Assembly: GCF_023101665.1 (NCBI RefSeq)
Contig: NZ_CP082161.1
Coordinates: 2,542,001-2,606,000, forward strand
DNA: 64,000 nucleotides
Direction of reading: 5' to 3'
From: Bradyrhizobium sp. 195
GTDB lineage: Bacteria > Pseudomonadota > Alphaproteobacteria > Rhizobiales > Xanthobacteraceae
Shown: piece after piece, positions 1 through 12,456 of the stretch
How positions within the stretch are numbered: position 1 is the stretch's first letter
Layout: the number at the start of each line of letters is the position of its first letter
Program-made: the position numbers and the translations under genes
Notes under the pieces: generated by a model
Seen by the model: the letters and a program-made list of their open reading frames with translations, nothing else
Databases searched by the model: none
What the model was told of the DNA's origin: nothing

Positions 1-5234
<5,234 letters not shown>

Positions 5235-5371
5235 ACTGATTCCCCCGCAGGCGCCGGCCGAATCCAACGCGTGACGCATCTGGTCGAAATAGAGCGTCAG
5301 CCTAATTCGAAATCAAGCGCCAAGGCGCGGCGCGTGAAACCGGAACCTGCTTTGCTCAGCCCGAAGTAAAT

Positions 5372-5396
5372 AACGGCGATCCGCCGAATTGGTTCC
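5372..5396 (-). promoter_or_regulatory. EcfG-type general-stress promoter of the poly-HAMP kinase
   Basis: On the minus strand the site reads GGAAC (5396-5392), a 16-base spacer, then CGTT (5375-5372), a perfect match to the known alphaproteobacterial EcfG consensus GGAAC-N16/17-CGTT. It points at the kinase start at 5234, implying a leader of roughly 130 bases. Identification is by pattern only. Confidence 0.7.
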
Positions 5397-5464
5397 ATGT
5401 GATTCGGAAAGAATTGCGTCGGGCGGTCCCCGGCGTCTCATTCGGCCGTCACCGGCATCCGTTC

Positions 5465-5490
5465 GGAACGGAGCGCCGAGCCTCGTGGTT
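5465..5490 (+). promoter_or_regulatory. EcfG-type promoter of the small secreted protein gene
   Basis: GGAAC (5465-5469), a 17-base spacer and GGTT (5487-5490) match the EcfG consensus with one change in the first -10 base. The start codon at 5515 is 25 bases downstream. The site is divergent from the kinase promoter, so both genes would respond to the same sigma factor. Confidence 0.6.
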
Positions 5491-5514
5491 AGCCGGCAAA
5501 GAGGGAGAATGGAC

Positions 5515-5808
5515 ATGAAAGCAGGACTTGCCGCGATCGTCGTCATGCTGTTTGCCGGGTCGGCCTTGGCGCAGGGCGGTGCGCCCAGCGGGCGCGGGGC
5601 GGTGACCGGCGATCCCGCCGCGAACTCCGCCAGCCCGCAGGCCGATACCCCGACCACGGGGGCGGCGACCCGGTCGAACCCGAGCGGAAGCGGCACCTCA
5701 TCTTCGGGCGGCAAGGATGACAATGGCGATGCAGGCCGGGACAAGATGCCGGAGAGCGACCGCACCGTGCGGCCGCAGAGCCAGCAACATCATCCGAACG
5801 ACAAATAA
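5515..5808 (+). CDS. Small secreted hydrophilic protein
   Basis: Encodes a protein of 97 residues with a clear signal peptide (MKAGLAAIVVMLFAGSALAQ), then a low-complexity tail rich in Gly, Ser, Pro, Asp and Lys, likely disordered in the periplasm. The ATG at 5515 was chosen over the in-frame ATG at 5509 because the purine run GGGAG at 5503-5507 is 7 bases from 5515 but only 1 base from 5509. Function is unknown. It converges on the DUF4142 gene, whose stop is 6 bases away, and sits behind an EcfG-type promoter, which suggests a role in stress physiology (inference). Confidence 0.75.
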   Translation: MKAGLAAIVVMLFAGSALAQGGAPSGRGAVTGDPAANSASPQADTPTTGAATRSNPSGSGTSSSGGKDDNGDAGRDKMPESDRTVRPQSQQHHPNDK

Positions 5809-5814
5809 AGCTGG

Positions 5815-6327
5815 CTACTTGTCTGCCATGGTGCGCTCGGCGTCCTTGACCTGTGCGCGCAGCATCGGGAGCTGCTCGCGCGCGAACGCTGCGAGCGCCG
5901 CGTTATCGGGCGCCCTCAGATAGCGTTCGAGCAGGTCGATGGCCGATTCATACTCGGGAATTTGCGAGGCATAGAAGCTGCGGACGTAAGTCGGTCCGTC
6001 CGAAGCTTCGGGCTCGACCAGGCTGGCGCCGACGGACGACGTTTTGTCGACGCGCGGCTCCGCGCCGATCGCCTGCTGTATCTGCTTCAGCGCCTTGTCG
6101 CGCTTCGCTGCCTCCTCGGCACGCAAGGCGGCGAGGTTCTTGACCTCGGCGTTGCCCTTCAGATCAGTATTCTCCAGAAGGCCCTGCTGGAAGCGACTGA
6201 AATTGTAGAGACCGCTGATGACGTCGGTTGCGCTCGGCGGGCGGTCGCCGGGCTTTCGTTCACCGGTGCTGTCGGCAAGCGCCGCTGTGCTGATGAATGC
6301 CAGGATGATCGCGGCGAGAACTCGCAT
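5815..6327 (-). CDS. DUF4142-type periplasmic protein
   Basis: About 170 residues. The N-terminus MRVLAAIILAFISTAALA is a signal peptide; the mature part is helical with a C-terminal pattern (LPMLRAQVKDAERT) like the end of DUF4142 proteins, a ferritin-like family of unknown function common in soil proteobacteria. The ATG at 6327 is preferred over an upstream TTG at 6336 because it starts the signal peptide directly. No strong ribosome binding site is visible. Its relation to the second DUF4142 gene at 9692-10243 is only at family level. The family call is moderate because the central DUF4142 motif is weak. Confidence 0.65.
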   Translation of the reverse strand: MRVLAAIILAFISTAALADSTGERKPGDRPPSATDVISGLYNFSRFQQGLLENTDLKGNAEVKNLAALRAEEAAKRDKALKQIQQAIGAEPRVDKTSSVGASLVEPEASDGPTYVRSFYASQIPEYESAIDLLERYLRAPDNAALAAFAREQLPMLRAQVKDAERTMADK

Positions 6328-6420
6328 CCATGTCAATTGCGGGTCGCGTGTAAAGTTCCCTCAACATTACGATCCGGCAAGCGGGTTGCGACGCCAGAGT
6401 TCCGTCCCCACGTCTTCTCC

Positions 6421-6615
6421 ATGAAACAGTCTGACATCTTCAGGGATAACGCCGACAACTGTCTCCAGCTCGCCGAGCGCGCCGAGGGACAACCCGCCCA
6501 CAAGCGCTATTCGCGCATGGCGGACGCCTGGACGGCGCTCGCTCATGAGCAGGATTGGCTCGACGGCGAGATCGCGCCCGTTGCCGTTCGTTTCCCACAG
6601 AAGCAGGACGCCTGA
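6421..6615 (+). CDS. Conserved small hypothetical protein, 64 residues
   Basis: A soluble helical protein (begins MKQSDIFRDNADNCLQLAER; ends QKQDA) of a type I recall as very common in Bradyrhizobium, often annotated as hypothetical. No signal peptide or membrane segment. The aromatic and acidic residues (WTALAHEQDWLDGE) are typical of the family. The only reasonable ATG is at 6421. No clear ribosome binding site is seen. Function unknown; its setting among stress-linked small genes is the only clue. Confidence 0.65.
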   Translation: MKQSDIFRDNADNCLQLAERAEGQPAHKRYSRMADAWTALAHEQDWLDGEIAPVAVRFPQKQDA

Positions 6616-6734
6616 GCGCTCGCCTTTTCGTGAATCCGCGTGTGAGACCGCTCACGGAGTGCAAGCGACCAATCCAGGATGATCAGGGAACAGTCAATCG
6701 CGTTGGATTTCGATTCCAGCAGGAGGTTTTTGCG

Positions 6735-6866
6735 ATGGCCCCACGTCTGGCTCTTCTTTCACTCATTCTCGCCTTCGGCGTCTCGGTCGCGTTCGCGACA
6801 GTGACGACGGTTCGTCAGGTGCATCTGGAAAACGCATCGGCTGCCGTCCACGCAACGCACAGTTAG
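6735..6866 (+). CDS. Small membrane or exported peptide, 43 residues
   Basis: Very short gene with an excellent AGGAGG at 6721-6726, 8 bases before the ATG at 6735. The product begins MAPRLALLSLILAFGVSVAFA, a hydrophobic segment that could be a signal peptide or a single membrane anchor, followed by about 20 polar residues. Function unknown. The strong ribosome binding site is the main reason to call it a gene. Confidence 0.6.
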   Translation: MAPRLALLSLILAFGVSVAFATVTTVRQVHLENASAAVHATHS

Positions 6867-6875
6867 GACGACGTC

Positions 6876-6900
6876 GGAACATTCGGCGCCGCAGTGCGTA
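6876..6900 (+). promoter_or_regulatory. Possible EcfG-type promoter (weaker match)
   Basis: GGAAC (6876-6880), a 16-base spacer and CGTA (6897-6900). The -35 and spacing are perfect, but the last -10 base differs from CGTT. The next start codon is 36 bases downstream at 6937. Confidence 0.4.
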
Positions 6901-6936
6901 AGCGATTCGACCCATCAGAAGAGGCGAAGGGACATC

Positions 6937-7158
6937 ATGGCCCATTCCGACCACGGCATCGTCAAGGACAAGCGGGCGGAAGAGCAGCCCCGCGACAAGC
7001 AGCGCGCGCAATCCGTGCACAAGACGGATCCGGAGAGAACTGATCCGAAAGGCTCGCCCTCGCGGGAGGCGACGCGCGACCCCAGACTGAACGACAAGAG
7101 CAAGACGCCGGGCTCCGGCATGACGCCGGATGATTCCGGCGACGCGCCGAGCGGTTAG
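6937..7158 (+). CDS. Small highly charged hydrophilic protein
   Basis: 73 residues, no signal peptide, no hydrophobic core, rich in Lys, Arg, Asp, Ser and Pro (MAHSDHGIVKDKRAEEQPRD start). It is probably intrinsically disordered, in the manner of stress-induced hydrophilins, though no family was recognised. A purine-rich stretch (GAAGGGACATC) precedes the ATG. A weak EcfG-like promoter lies just upstream. Compare the hydrophilic genes at 10330-10557 and 12911-13069, which share the same composition and also sit behind EcfG-type sites. Confidence 0.65.
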   Translation: MAHSDHGIVKDKRAEEQPRDKQRAQSVHKTDPERTDPKGSPSREATRDPRLNDKSKTPGSGMTPDDSGDAPSG

Positions 7159-7315
7159 ACAGAACGGTAGTTTTCGCGCGAGGAACGAATCCTCGTGCGC
7201 GGAGTCGACAGGTTGCTTCCGGTTGTCATGCCCCCGGTGCGCCGGAAGCAATTTCCAAGGACGGCTCCGGCACTCACCGTGCCGGGGCCGTTCGCTTGTG
7301 GAAGGCGACTACGGC

Positions 7316-7564
7316 TCAGTCGTCGGTACCGTTCTCGGGATCTTTCTGGGTATGTCCCTCAACTCCGCGGCCGAACACGCCGAAGCTGCTCGACTTCACA
7401 CCGGCGCCTGCGTCGACGCCTACGGCAGCCAGTCCGAACTTGAGGAGCTCGCGGACCGCCGCCGCCCGCGTCGGCATGCGATGCTTGAACCGGAAATCGT
7501 CAACAGCGGCCAACTCTTCCGGCGAGAGCATGACCTGAAGGCGCTCGGCACGTAGGTCTTTCAT
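7316..7564 (-). CDS. Ribbon-helix-helix DNA-binding protein, probable autorepressor
   Basis: 82 residues. Residues 8-48 (RLQVMLSPEELAAVDDFR then the RAAAVRELLKFGL helix) fit the Arc/MetJ/CopG ribbon-helix-helix fold: a beta strand followed by two helices. The C-terminal 30 residues are polar and of unknown use. The ATG at 7564 is the only plausible start. A palindrome and a direct repeat of TTGAGTAG lie at 7580-7605, just upstream of the start and overlapping a perfect EcfG-type promoter. That is the expected layout for an autoregulated RHH repressor. No toxin gene is adjacent, so an antitoxin role is not supported. Targets beyond its own promoter are unknown. Confidence 0.75.
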   Translation of the reverse strand: MKDLRAERLQVMLSPEELAAVDDFRFKHRMPTRAAAVRELLKFGLAAVGVDAGAGVKSSSFGVFGRGVEGHTQKDPENGTDD

Positions 7565-7579
7565 GGTCGATCACGCAAA

Positions 7580-7605
7580 TTGAGTAGGTTGAGTAGATTA
7601 CTCAA
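7580..7605. promoter_or_regulatory. Candidate operator: TTGAGTAG direct repeat plus palindrome
   Basis: TTGAGTAG occurs at 7580-7587 and again at 7589-7596, 9 bases apart. The second copy forms a perfect palindrome with TACTCAA (7599-7605; arms of 7, spacer GAT). RHH dimers usually bind such short repeats cooperatively. The palindrome covers the predicted EcfG -10 of the RHH gene. Confidence 0.6.
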
Positions 7606-7628
7606 CGAGCCAACTTGGCGGGAGTTCC
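7604..7628 (-). promoter_or_regulatory. EcfG-type promoter of the RHH gene
   Basis: On the minus strand: GGAAC (7628-7624), a 16-base spacer, CGTT (7607-7604), a perfect consensus match. The start codon is at 7564, 40 bases from the -10. The -10 shares bases with the TTGAGTA/TACTCAA palindrome. Confidence 0.7.
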
Positions 7629-7739
7629 ACAAGAGACGACAAGGCCTCCAAATGAGTAAAAATATACAATAAAATCAATAAGTTATTATTGAAACGACTT
7701 TCGCGGTCGCGCATTTCCTCCTGGACAGGGAGAGAGACC

Positions 7740-7898
7740 ATGACGGACGAAGTCAGGTTGCCCCGTAAGCTTTCCGAAGAGCCGGAAGCCCCTAAGCCGA
7801 TGCGCCCAAGCCACCAGAAGGTCATCGAGCAAGTCGAGCGCTGGGCCAACAGCCCGGGCCTTCAGCCACCGAGGACGGAAGATGCGAAGACGATCTGA
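7740..7898 (+). CDS. Small hypothetical protein, 52 residues
   Basis: Begins MTDEVRLPRKLSEEPEAPKP and is soluble and polar. The ATG at 7740 follows a purine-rich ribosome binding site (AGGGAGAGAG). It overlaps the next gene by 17 bases, suggesting translational coupling. Its upstream region (about 7651-7697) is very AT-rich for this genome and contains the inverted repeat CAATAA-gtta-TTATTG (7676-7691), perhaps a promoter or DNA-bending site. No function recognised. Confidence 0.55.
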   Translation: MTDEVRLPRKLSEEPEAPKPMRPSHQKVIEQVERWANSPGLQPPRTEDAKTI

Positions 7899-8076
7899 GC
7901 CACATACGTTCGAACAACGTCTCGCGGCGCAGAAGCTGCGGCTTGAGCACGAGCTGTCGGGCCTGCCGAATGGGCGCCAGCGCGACGTTGTTGTCGCGCG
8001 CATCGATCAGCTGCAGACCGCTGCCGAGATGTATGGCTTCCTGATGCTACGGGACGATGCCGCGGCCCCTCGCTGA
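7882..8076 (+). CDS. Conserved small helical protein, 64 residues
   Basis: Predicted helical protein (MRRRSEPHTFEQRLAAQKLR start; AAEMYGFLMLRDD near the end) of a type I recall as widespread in Bradyrhizobium and without known role. It overlaps the preceding small gene by 17 bases. Its 3' end also overlaps the 3' end of the convergent membrane gene by 30 bases, so one of the two C-termini could be mis-called. GGAAG precedes the ATG closely. Confidence 0.6.
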   Translation: MRRRSEPHTFEQRLAAQKLRLEHELSGLPNGRQRDVVVARIDQLQTAAEMYGFLMLRDDAAAPR

Positions 8077-8532
8077 TTGCCCGATGCGCTCGGTCTGCAC
8101 CGCGCGCGAGGTGATGCGAAACTTTCGCCTCAGCCACCACGCCAATACCGACACGGTCGCCCATACCAGAATGGCAGCCACGAACGCGCCAATCGTGGTT
8201 GTCGCAACCACGACGTAAAAAACTGAGGCGAATGCTGCAAGACCGATGCTTCCCAGGCCCGCACCCGCAGCATCGAGCGCTGCGGCCTGCTGTCCGCGCC
8301 TCCGCCCGCTGAGGCCGGCTTTTTCCTTGGCGCGGCGCTCGTGGCTTTCGATCAGCGTTGCGCTGGCGCAGAAGATGGCGGGAAGCGCGAGGAAGAGCCC
8401 GCCGACGGAGACTCCGAAACGCGCGCCCACGATCCCCGCGATGACCGTTGCCAGCCCGCCAAGCAGGAAGCGGACACCGTACTCGTACCACCGTGTCTGT
8501 TTTAGCGCCGATGGAGACAGCTTAACCAGCAT
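8047..8532 (-). CDS. Integral membrane protein, third gene of PAP2/DUF3147 operon
   Basis: 161 residues with about four hydrophobic segments (roughly residues 20-37, 42-60, 95-115 and 120-140) and a basic C-terminus. The ATG at 8532 overlaps the TGA of the preceding DUF3147 gene by one base (TGATG), so the two are translationally coupled. It resembles a second, longer DUF3147-like partner, but I am not sure of the family. Function unknown; tight linkage to a PAP2 phosphatase suggests envelope or lipid work. Confidence 0.7.
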   Translation of the reverse strand: MLVKLSPSALKQTRWYEYGVRFLLGGLATVIAGIVGARFGVSVGGLFLALPAIFCASATLIESHERRAKEKAGLSGRRRGQQAAALDAAGAGLGSIGLAAFASVFYVVVATTTIGAFVAAILVWATVSVLAWWLRRKFRITSRAVQTERIGQSARGRGIVP

Positions 8533-8879
8533 CAGGCGGCACCTCCAAAGCCCACGAGCAGACCGAAGGCGACGACGAGCCATACGGCAAAAGCGGCGAT
8601 GGTGGCTGGCAGTGCGCCGAGATGAAACCTCATCAGGAGATGGCAGACGACGAGGCTGTAGCAGGCGAGTGCGATGGCGCCATAGATCATCGTCCAGCTT
8701 TCGGCGGCGACATATTGTGGGCCGTGCTGGACGACGGCGATGCTGAGAGTGGCCAGCGCGACCGACGGAGCCGCGCCGAGCAGCCCGGCAAAGCTCTTCG
8801 GTTTGAGCATGTCTCCCAGGATCGCGAAGGCGGAGACGATGACCCCGCCCGCGATGAAGCGCACGAGATATTCCGTCAT
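8532..8879 (-). CDS. DUF3147 family membrane protein
   Basis: 115 residues with four predicted membrane segments and almost no soluble part (MTEYLVRFIAGGVIVSAFAI start). Size and topology fit DUF3147, a family of unknown function often found as pairs. Its start overlaps the stop of the PAP2 gene (8876-8879, ATGA) and its stop overlaps the start of the next membrane gene. The three genes therefore form one operon. Confidence 0.7.
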   Translation of the reverse strand: MTEYLVRFIAGGVIVSAFAILGDMLKPKSFAGLLGAAPSVALATLSIAVVQHGPQYVAAESWTMIYGAIALACYSLVVCHLLMRFHLGALPATIAAFAVWLVVAFGLLVGFGGAA

Positions 8880-9460
8880 GACCGCACCTGCGAGGCAGGA
8901 GGCCGCTGCCGTAGCTTTCCGAGCGTGAGCGGCCGGAACAGTCGCTCGACGACGACGCCGAGGGTGAAGCCCGCCACGACGTCGCTGGCCCAGTGTGCAA
9001 GCACGACGACGCGCGTCAACGACAGAGCCACGGCAAGCGAGCGCACCAGCCGGCGTGGGATGGGGTTCAGCAGCCCGGCCGCTGAGGCCAGCGCGCCCAT
9101 GTGCAGAGCATGGCCGGAAGGAAACGCATCGTGGGATCGTCCCGAGATGGGAACACCGTGTGCATGACCAAGGACTGTCAGTCGGTCGGGCCTCGTCTGG
9201 TCAAACAGCGACTTCAGCAGGTGCGGCAGCACCGCAGTCGCCAGGGAGACCGCCAACACGTGATTTGCGGCAGGACGCGCATCGGGTCGCCGAAGCTGGG
9301 CGTAAAGCCATCCAGCCGCAGCGAGAGCAAGCAGCACGTGCTCGTCTGCAGCCCACGTCAAAGTCTGGGCGACTTGCTCGAGGCCTGAATTGGTGTCGTG
9401 CGCAATTTCGCTTGCGAGCGCCTGGTCGATCCGGGTGGGTTTTACTTTTACGAGTGCCAT
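8876..9460 (-). CDS. PAP2-superfamily membrane phosphatase
   Basis: Membrane-bound acid phosphatase of the PAP2/phosphatidic-acid phosphatase type, hydrolysing phosphate monoesters or lipid (pyro)phosphates at the periplasmic face. All three signature motifs are present: K-x6-RP (KSLFDQTRPDR, residues about 80-90), PSGH (about 114-117), and R-x5-H-x3-D (TRVVVLAHWASD, about 150-160). About 194 residues from ATG 9460; an in-frame TTG at 9496 would add 12 residues. First gene of an overlapping three-gene operon with two small membrane proteins. Substrate unknown; undecaprenyl-PP or PA phosphatase are options. Confidence 0.85.
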   Translation of the reverse strand: MALVKVKPTRIDQALASEIAHDTNSGLEQVAQTLTWAADEHVLLALAAAGWLYAQLRRPDARPAANHVLAVSLATAVLPHLLKSLFDQTRPDRLTVLGHAHGVPISGRSHDAFPSGHALHMGALASAAGLLNPIPRRLVRSLAVALSLTRVVVLAHWASDVVAGFTLGVVVERLFRPLTLGKLRQRPPASQVRS

Positions 9461-9691
9461 CGGTCCGGCGAGATATCCTAGATGACTGTCTTGCAAATTC
9501 TGTATGACAATGAAGGTTCCTGGGTCGCGCCGTACCGCGTAGCTCTCGTTGCCACAAGCTGCCGACAGATCGGAGCGCGTGCGACAGGCTGCTCCGGACG
9601 GCCAGGCGGCGCCATCGCTTGCGATTCGGCGTACGCAGAGAAATGCCGCGACGAGGAGGACGCCGAGCGGCGGCCTCCTCGTCCGAAGCCG

Positions 9692-10243
9692 TTACTTGGA
9701 CTGTCCGACGCTCGGCGCCTTGCCGAGCTCCTTGGCCATGTCGAGATGGTGCTTGAGTGCCGGCAGCGTCTTGCCGGCCCAGTCCTTCAGCGCGGAATTG
9801 TCACCGCCCTTGGCATAGCGTTCGAACAGCGACACCGCATCTTCGTGGGCGCTGACCTGGTAGGAATTGTAGTCCGAGCTGAAATCCTTGCCCGCGGCGT
9901 TCTTGAGCTTGTCGAGCTTGCTCTGGTGCGAGCTGTCGAGCGCCGTCGGCAGGGTCGCTTGCACCTTGCCGTCACCGACGAGACCCTTGAGCTCGGTGCT
10001 GGTCTTGGTGTGGTCGGTCACCATCTGCTGTGCGAAGCTCTTCTCCTGCGCGTTGCCCTTCTGCTGGGCGAGCTTGCTCGACTCGATCTCGAACATGTCG
10101 CTGATCGCGACCTCCTTGACGAAGTCGGCGGTAGCAGGTGCGACGCCGAGCACCGAGTTGACGCCGGTCTTCTCGCCCAGCGACTGGGCGAGCGCGGGGC
10201 CTGCGAGAAGCACGCAGGCAAGGGCGATGACGGTCCGTTTCAT
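9692..10243 (-). CDS. DUF4142 periplasmic protein
   Basis: 183 residues: signal peptide (MKRTVIALACVLLAGPALAQ) then a four-helix DUF4142 domain with the family landmarks FVKEVAISDMFEIESSKLA, FAQQMVTDHTK and a C-terminal LPALKHHLDMAKEL. DUF4142 proteins have a ferritin-like fold and unknown activity. The start at 10243 has AAGGGA at suitable distance; an upstream extension was rejected because it would precede the signal peptide. An EcfG-type promoter lies at 10299-10323. It is the closer family match of the two DUF4142 genes here. Confidence 0.85.
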   Translation of the reverse strand: MKRTVIALACVLLAGPALAQSLGEKTGVNSVLGVAPATADFVKEVAISDMFEIESSKLAQQKGNAQEKSFAQQMVTDHTKTSTELKGLVGDGKVQATLPTALDSSHQSKLDKLKNAAGKDFSSDYNSYQVSAHEDAVSLFERYAKGGDNSALKDWAGKTLPALKHHLDMAKELGKAPSVGQSK

Positions 10244-10298
10244 GTCTGGTCCCTTCGATTGGGCGCGCAGCCTCTTGCCGCGCGATGTTGCGCCGATC

Positions 10299-10323
10299 AA
10301 CACGCCGCAGGGGCCGCGGTTCC
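10299..10323 (-). promoter_or_regulatory. EcfG-type promoter of the DUF4142 gene
   Basis: On the minus strand: GGAAC (10323-10319), a 16-base spacer, TGTT (10302-10299). Only the least conserved -10 base differs from consensus. It lies 56 bases upstream of the ATG at 10243 and just past the stop of the preceding small gene. Confidence 0.6.
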
Positions 10324-10329
10324 TAACGA

Positions 10330-10557
10330 CTAATCCGCGGGATTCCGTCCGGTGCGCGGATTGATGGGATCGGTCGGCTTGCGTCGAAGCCGCTCGGGCA
10401 GAAACGGCTCAGTGGCGGCGGCCGTGGCCTCGGCACGCACGTCGGCATGGCGCTGCGCGCGCTCGTGCGGCGTCTTGTTGTCATTGAAGTGGTATTTCAC
10501 GTCGACGCCATCGACGGGGTCATTGACGCCATGCTGGATATCGCGGAAATCGCTCAT
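10330..10557 (-). CDS. Small hydrophilic protein in operon with TPP enzyme
   Basis: 75 residues, polar, without signal peptide (MSDFRDIQHGVNDPVDGVDV start; PINPRTGRNPAD end). GAGGTGA precedes the ATG, and only 8 bases separate it from the stop of the thiamine diphosphate enzyme, so the two are probably co-transcribed from the EcfG-type promoter at 12396-12420. No family recognised; composition is like the other hydrophilic stress-cluster proteins. Confidence 0.65.
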   Translation of the reverse strand: MSDFRDIQHGVNDPVDGVDVKYHFNDNKTPHERAQRHADVRAEATAAATEPFLPERLRRKPTDPINPRTGRNPAD

Positions 10558-10565
10558 GGTTCACC

Positions 10566-12356
10566 TCATTCCTTTCCCGGCAGGATCGTTTCGAGCACCT
10601 GCCGCGCTGCTCCCTTGATCATCCCGCTTTCGTTCGGATCGCCCTTCATCAGGGCGAGCGAGAAGTTCTTTGCCTGTTGAAGCGTGATATGCGGCGGCAG
10701 CGGCGGCACTTCGGGATCGGTCTTCACCTCCAGCACGACGGGCAGCTCGCTCGCCAGCGCCTGCTCCCAGGCCGAGCCGAGCAGCTGTGGGCTATCGACG
10801 AAAATGCCGCGCAGGCCGATGAGCTCGGCGAAGCGGGAATAGGAGACGTCGGGAATGCGCTGCGAGGCCTCGAATTTGGGATCACCGTTGATGATGCGCT
10901 GCTCCCAGGTCACCTGATTGAGATCCTCGTTGTTGAAGACGCAGACGATGAAGCGCGGATCGCGCCAGGAGCGCCAGTACTTGGCGGCGGTAATCAGCTC
11001 GGCCATGTTGTTCATCTGCATGGCGCCGTCACCGACGAGGGCGATCACGGGGCGGTCGGAATGAGCGTATTTGGCGGCGAGGGCATAGGGCACCGCGGCG
11101 CCCATCGAGGCGAGGCCGCCCGAGAGCGAGGCGGTCATGCCGCGCCGCATCTTCAGGTCGCGCGCGAACCAGTTGGCACAAGAGCCGGAATCGCTGGTGA
11201 CGATGGCGCGGTCCGGCAGACGCGGGGACAATTCCCAGGCGACGAGTTGCGGATTGACCGGCGCGGCGGGCTGATGCGCGCGGTCATCCAGCGTCTTCCA
11301 CCATGCCGCAACGTCCTCTTCGATGCTTTGGCGCCAGGCGCCGTCGCCCTTTGATTTCAGACGCGGCAGCAATGCGCGCAGGGTCTCGGCGGCGTCGCCC
11401 ACGAGGCCGACCTCCATGGGAAAGCGGATCGACATCATGCTGGCGTCGATGTCGATCTGCACGCCGCGTGCGCTGCCTTCCTTGGGGAGGAATTCGGCGT
11501 AGGGGAAGGCGGAGCCGACCATCAGCAGCGTGTCGCATTCCATCATCATGTCGTAGCTGGGCTCGGTGCCGAGCAGGCCGATCGAGCCGGTGACCCACGG
11601 CAGATCGTCGGGCAGCGCGGCTTTCCCGAGCAGCGCCTTGGCGCAGCCGGCCGACAGCCGATCAGCGACGGCGATCACCTCGTCGGTGGCGCCAAGCGCG
11701 CCGGCGCCGACGAGCATCGCAACCTTCTTGCCGGCATTGAGCACCTCCGCAGCGCGATCGAGATCGGCCTCACGCGGCATGATGCTGGGTGCGCTGTAGC
11801 CGATGCCGGAATGCAGCGTGCCGTGTGCACGGGGTGGGTCCTCGTAAGGCTCTTCCTGCAAGTCATTGGGCAGGATGATCACGGTCGGGGTCCGCCGCGC
11901 CAGCGCGATCCGCACCGCACGATCGATCAGGTGTCGCACTTGCGCAGGCGAGGAGGCCTGCATGACATAGGCGCCGGCAACATCCTTGAACATCGAGACG
12001 AGATCGAGCTCCTGCTGATAGCTCCCGCCGAGCGCGTTCCGCGCCTGCTGGCCGACGATCGCCAGCACCGGCTGGTGGTCGAGCAGCGCGTCGTAGAGCC
12101 CGGTGACGAGATGCGAAGCGCCGGGCCCGGAGGTCGCGATGCAGACGCCGAGCTGGCCTGAGAATTTTGCGTAAGCGGTCGCCATGAATGCCGCCATCTC
12201 CTCGTGCCGCGCCTGCACGAAGCCGATCTTGCCGTCGGCCCGGTTCATCGCGCCGAACACGCCGTTGATGCCGTCGCCGGGATAGCCGAAGATATGACGC
12301 ACGCCCCATTGATGCAGACGCTGGACGATGAAGTCGGAGACGGTCTGGGACACCAT
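10566..12356 (-). CDS. Thiamine diphosphate-dependent enzyme, pyruvate oxidase-like
   Basis: 596 residues with the three-domain layout of the acetolactate synthase / pyruvate oxidase superfamily. An N-terminal Pyr domain carries the catalytic Glu in RHEEMAAF (about residue 52), a central domain binds nucleotide, and a C-terminal TPP domain has GDGAMQMNNMAE and VCVFNNEDLNQV. The best functional match is a PoxB-type pyruvate:quinone oxidase (pyruvate to acetate and CO2), a stationary-phase and stress enzyme in other bacteria. Related pyruvate or oxalyl decarboxylases are not excluded, because substrate residues were not resolved. Start ATG 12356 has GAGG upstream. It is followed by a small hydrophilic gene in the same operon. 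Confidence 0.85.
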   Translation of the reverse strand: MVSQTVSDFIVQRLHQWGVRHIFGYPGDGINGVFGAMNRADGKIGFVQARHEEMAAFMATAYAKFSGQLGVCIATSGPGASHLVTGLYDALLDHQPVLAIVGQQARNALGGSYQQELDLVSMFKDVAGAYVMQASSPAQVRHLIDRAVRIALARRTPTVIILPNDLQEEPYEDPPRAHGTLHSGIGYSAPSIMPREADLDRAAEVLNAGKKVAMLVGAGALGATDEVIAVADRLSAGCAKALLGKAALPDDLPWVTGSIGLLGTEPSYDMMMECDTLLMVGSAFPYAEFLPKEGSARGVQIDIDASMMSIRFPMEVGLVGDAAETLRALLPRLKSKGDGAWRQSIEEDVAAWWKTLDDRAHQPAAPVNPQLVAWELSPRLPDRAIVTSDSGSCANWFARDLKMRRGMTASLSGGLASMGAAVPYALAAKYAHSDRPVIALVGDGAMQMNNMAELITAAKYWRSWRDPRFIVCVFNNEDLNQVTWEQRIINGDPKFEASQRIPDVSYSRFAELIGLRGIFVDSPQLLGSAWEQALASELPVVLEVKTDPEVPPLPPHITLQQAKNFSLALMKGDPNESGMIKGAARQVLETILPGKE

Positions 12357-12395
12357 GCGCGGCCTCGATTCCGAGAGCTGTTTTGAAGCTCAGAG

Positions 12396-12420
12396 AACCG
12401 CTCGCCCGCAGCGATGTTCC
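12396..12420 (-). promoter_or_regulatory. EcfG-type promoter of the TPP-enzyme operon
   Basis: On the minus strand: GGAAC (12420-12416), a 16-base spacer, GGTT (12399-12396), 40 bases upstream of the ATG at 12356. It is divergent from a second EcfG-type site at 12457-12481. Confidence 0.65.
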
Positions 12421-12456
12421 TGCCCGAGTGCTGACAGCGGCGTGCGGAACAGTAGC

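Noticed and set aside
7147..7215. A GGAAC at about 7181 as another EcfG site
   Set aside because: At 16 or 17 bases downstream the sequence is AGTC or GTCG rather than a GTT-type -10.
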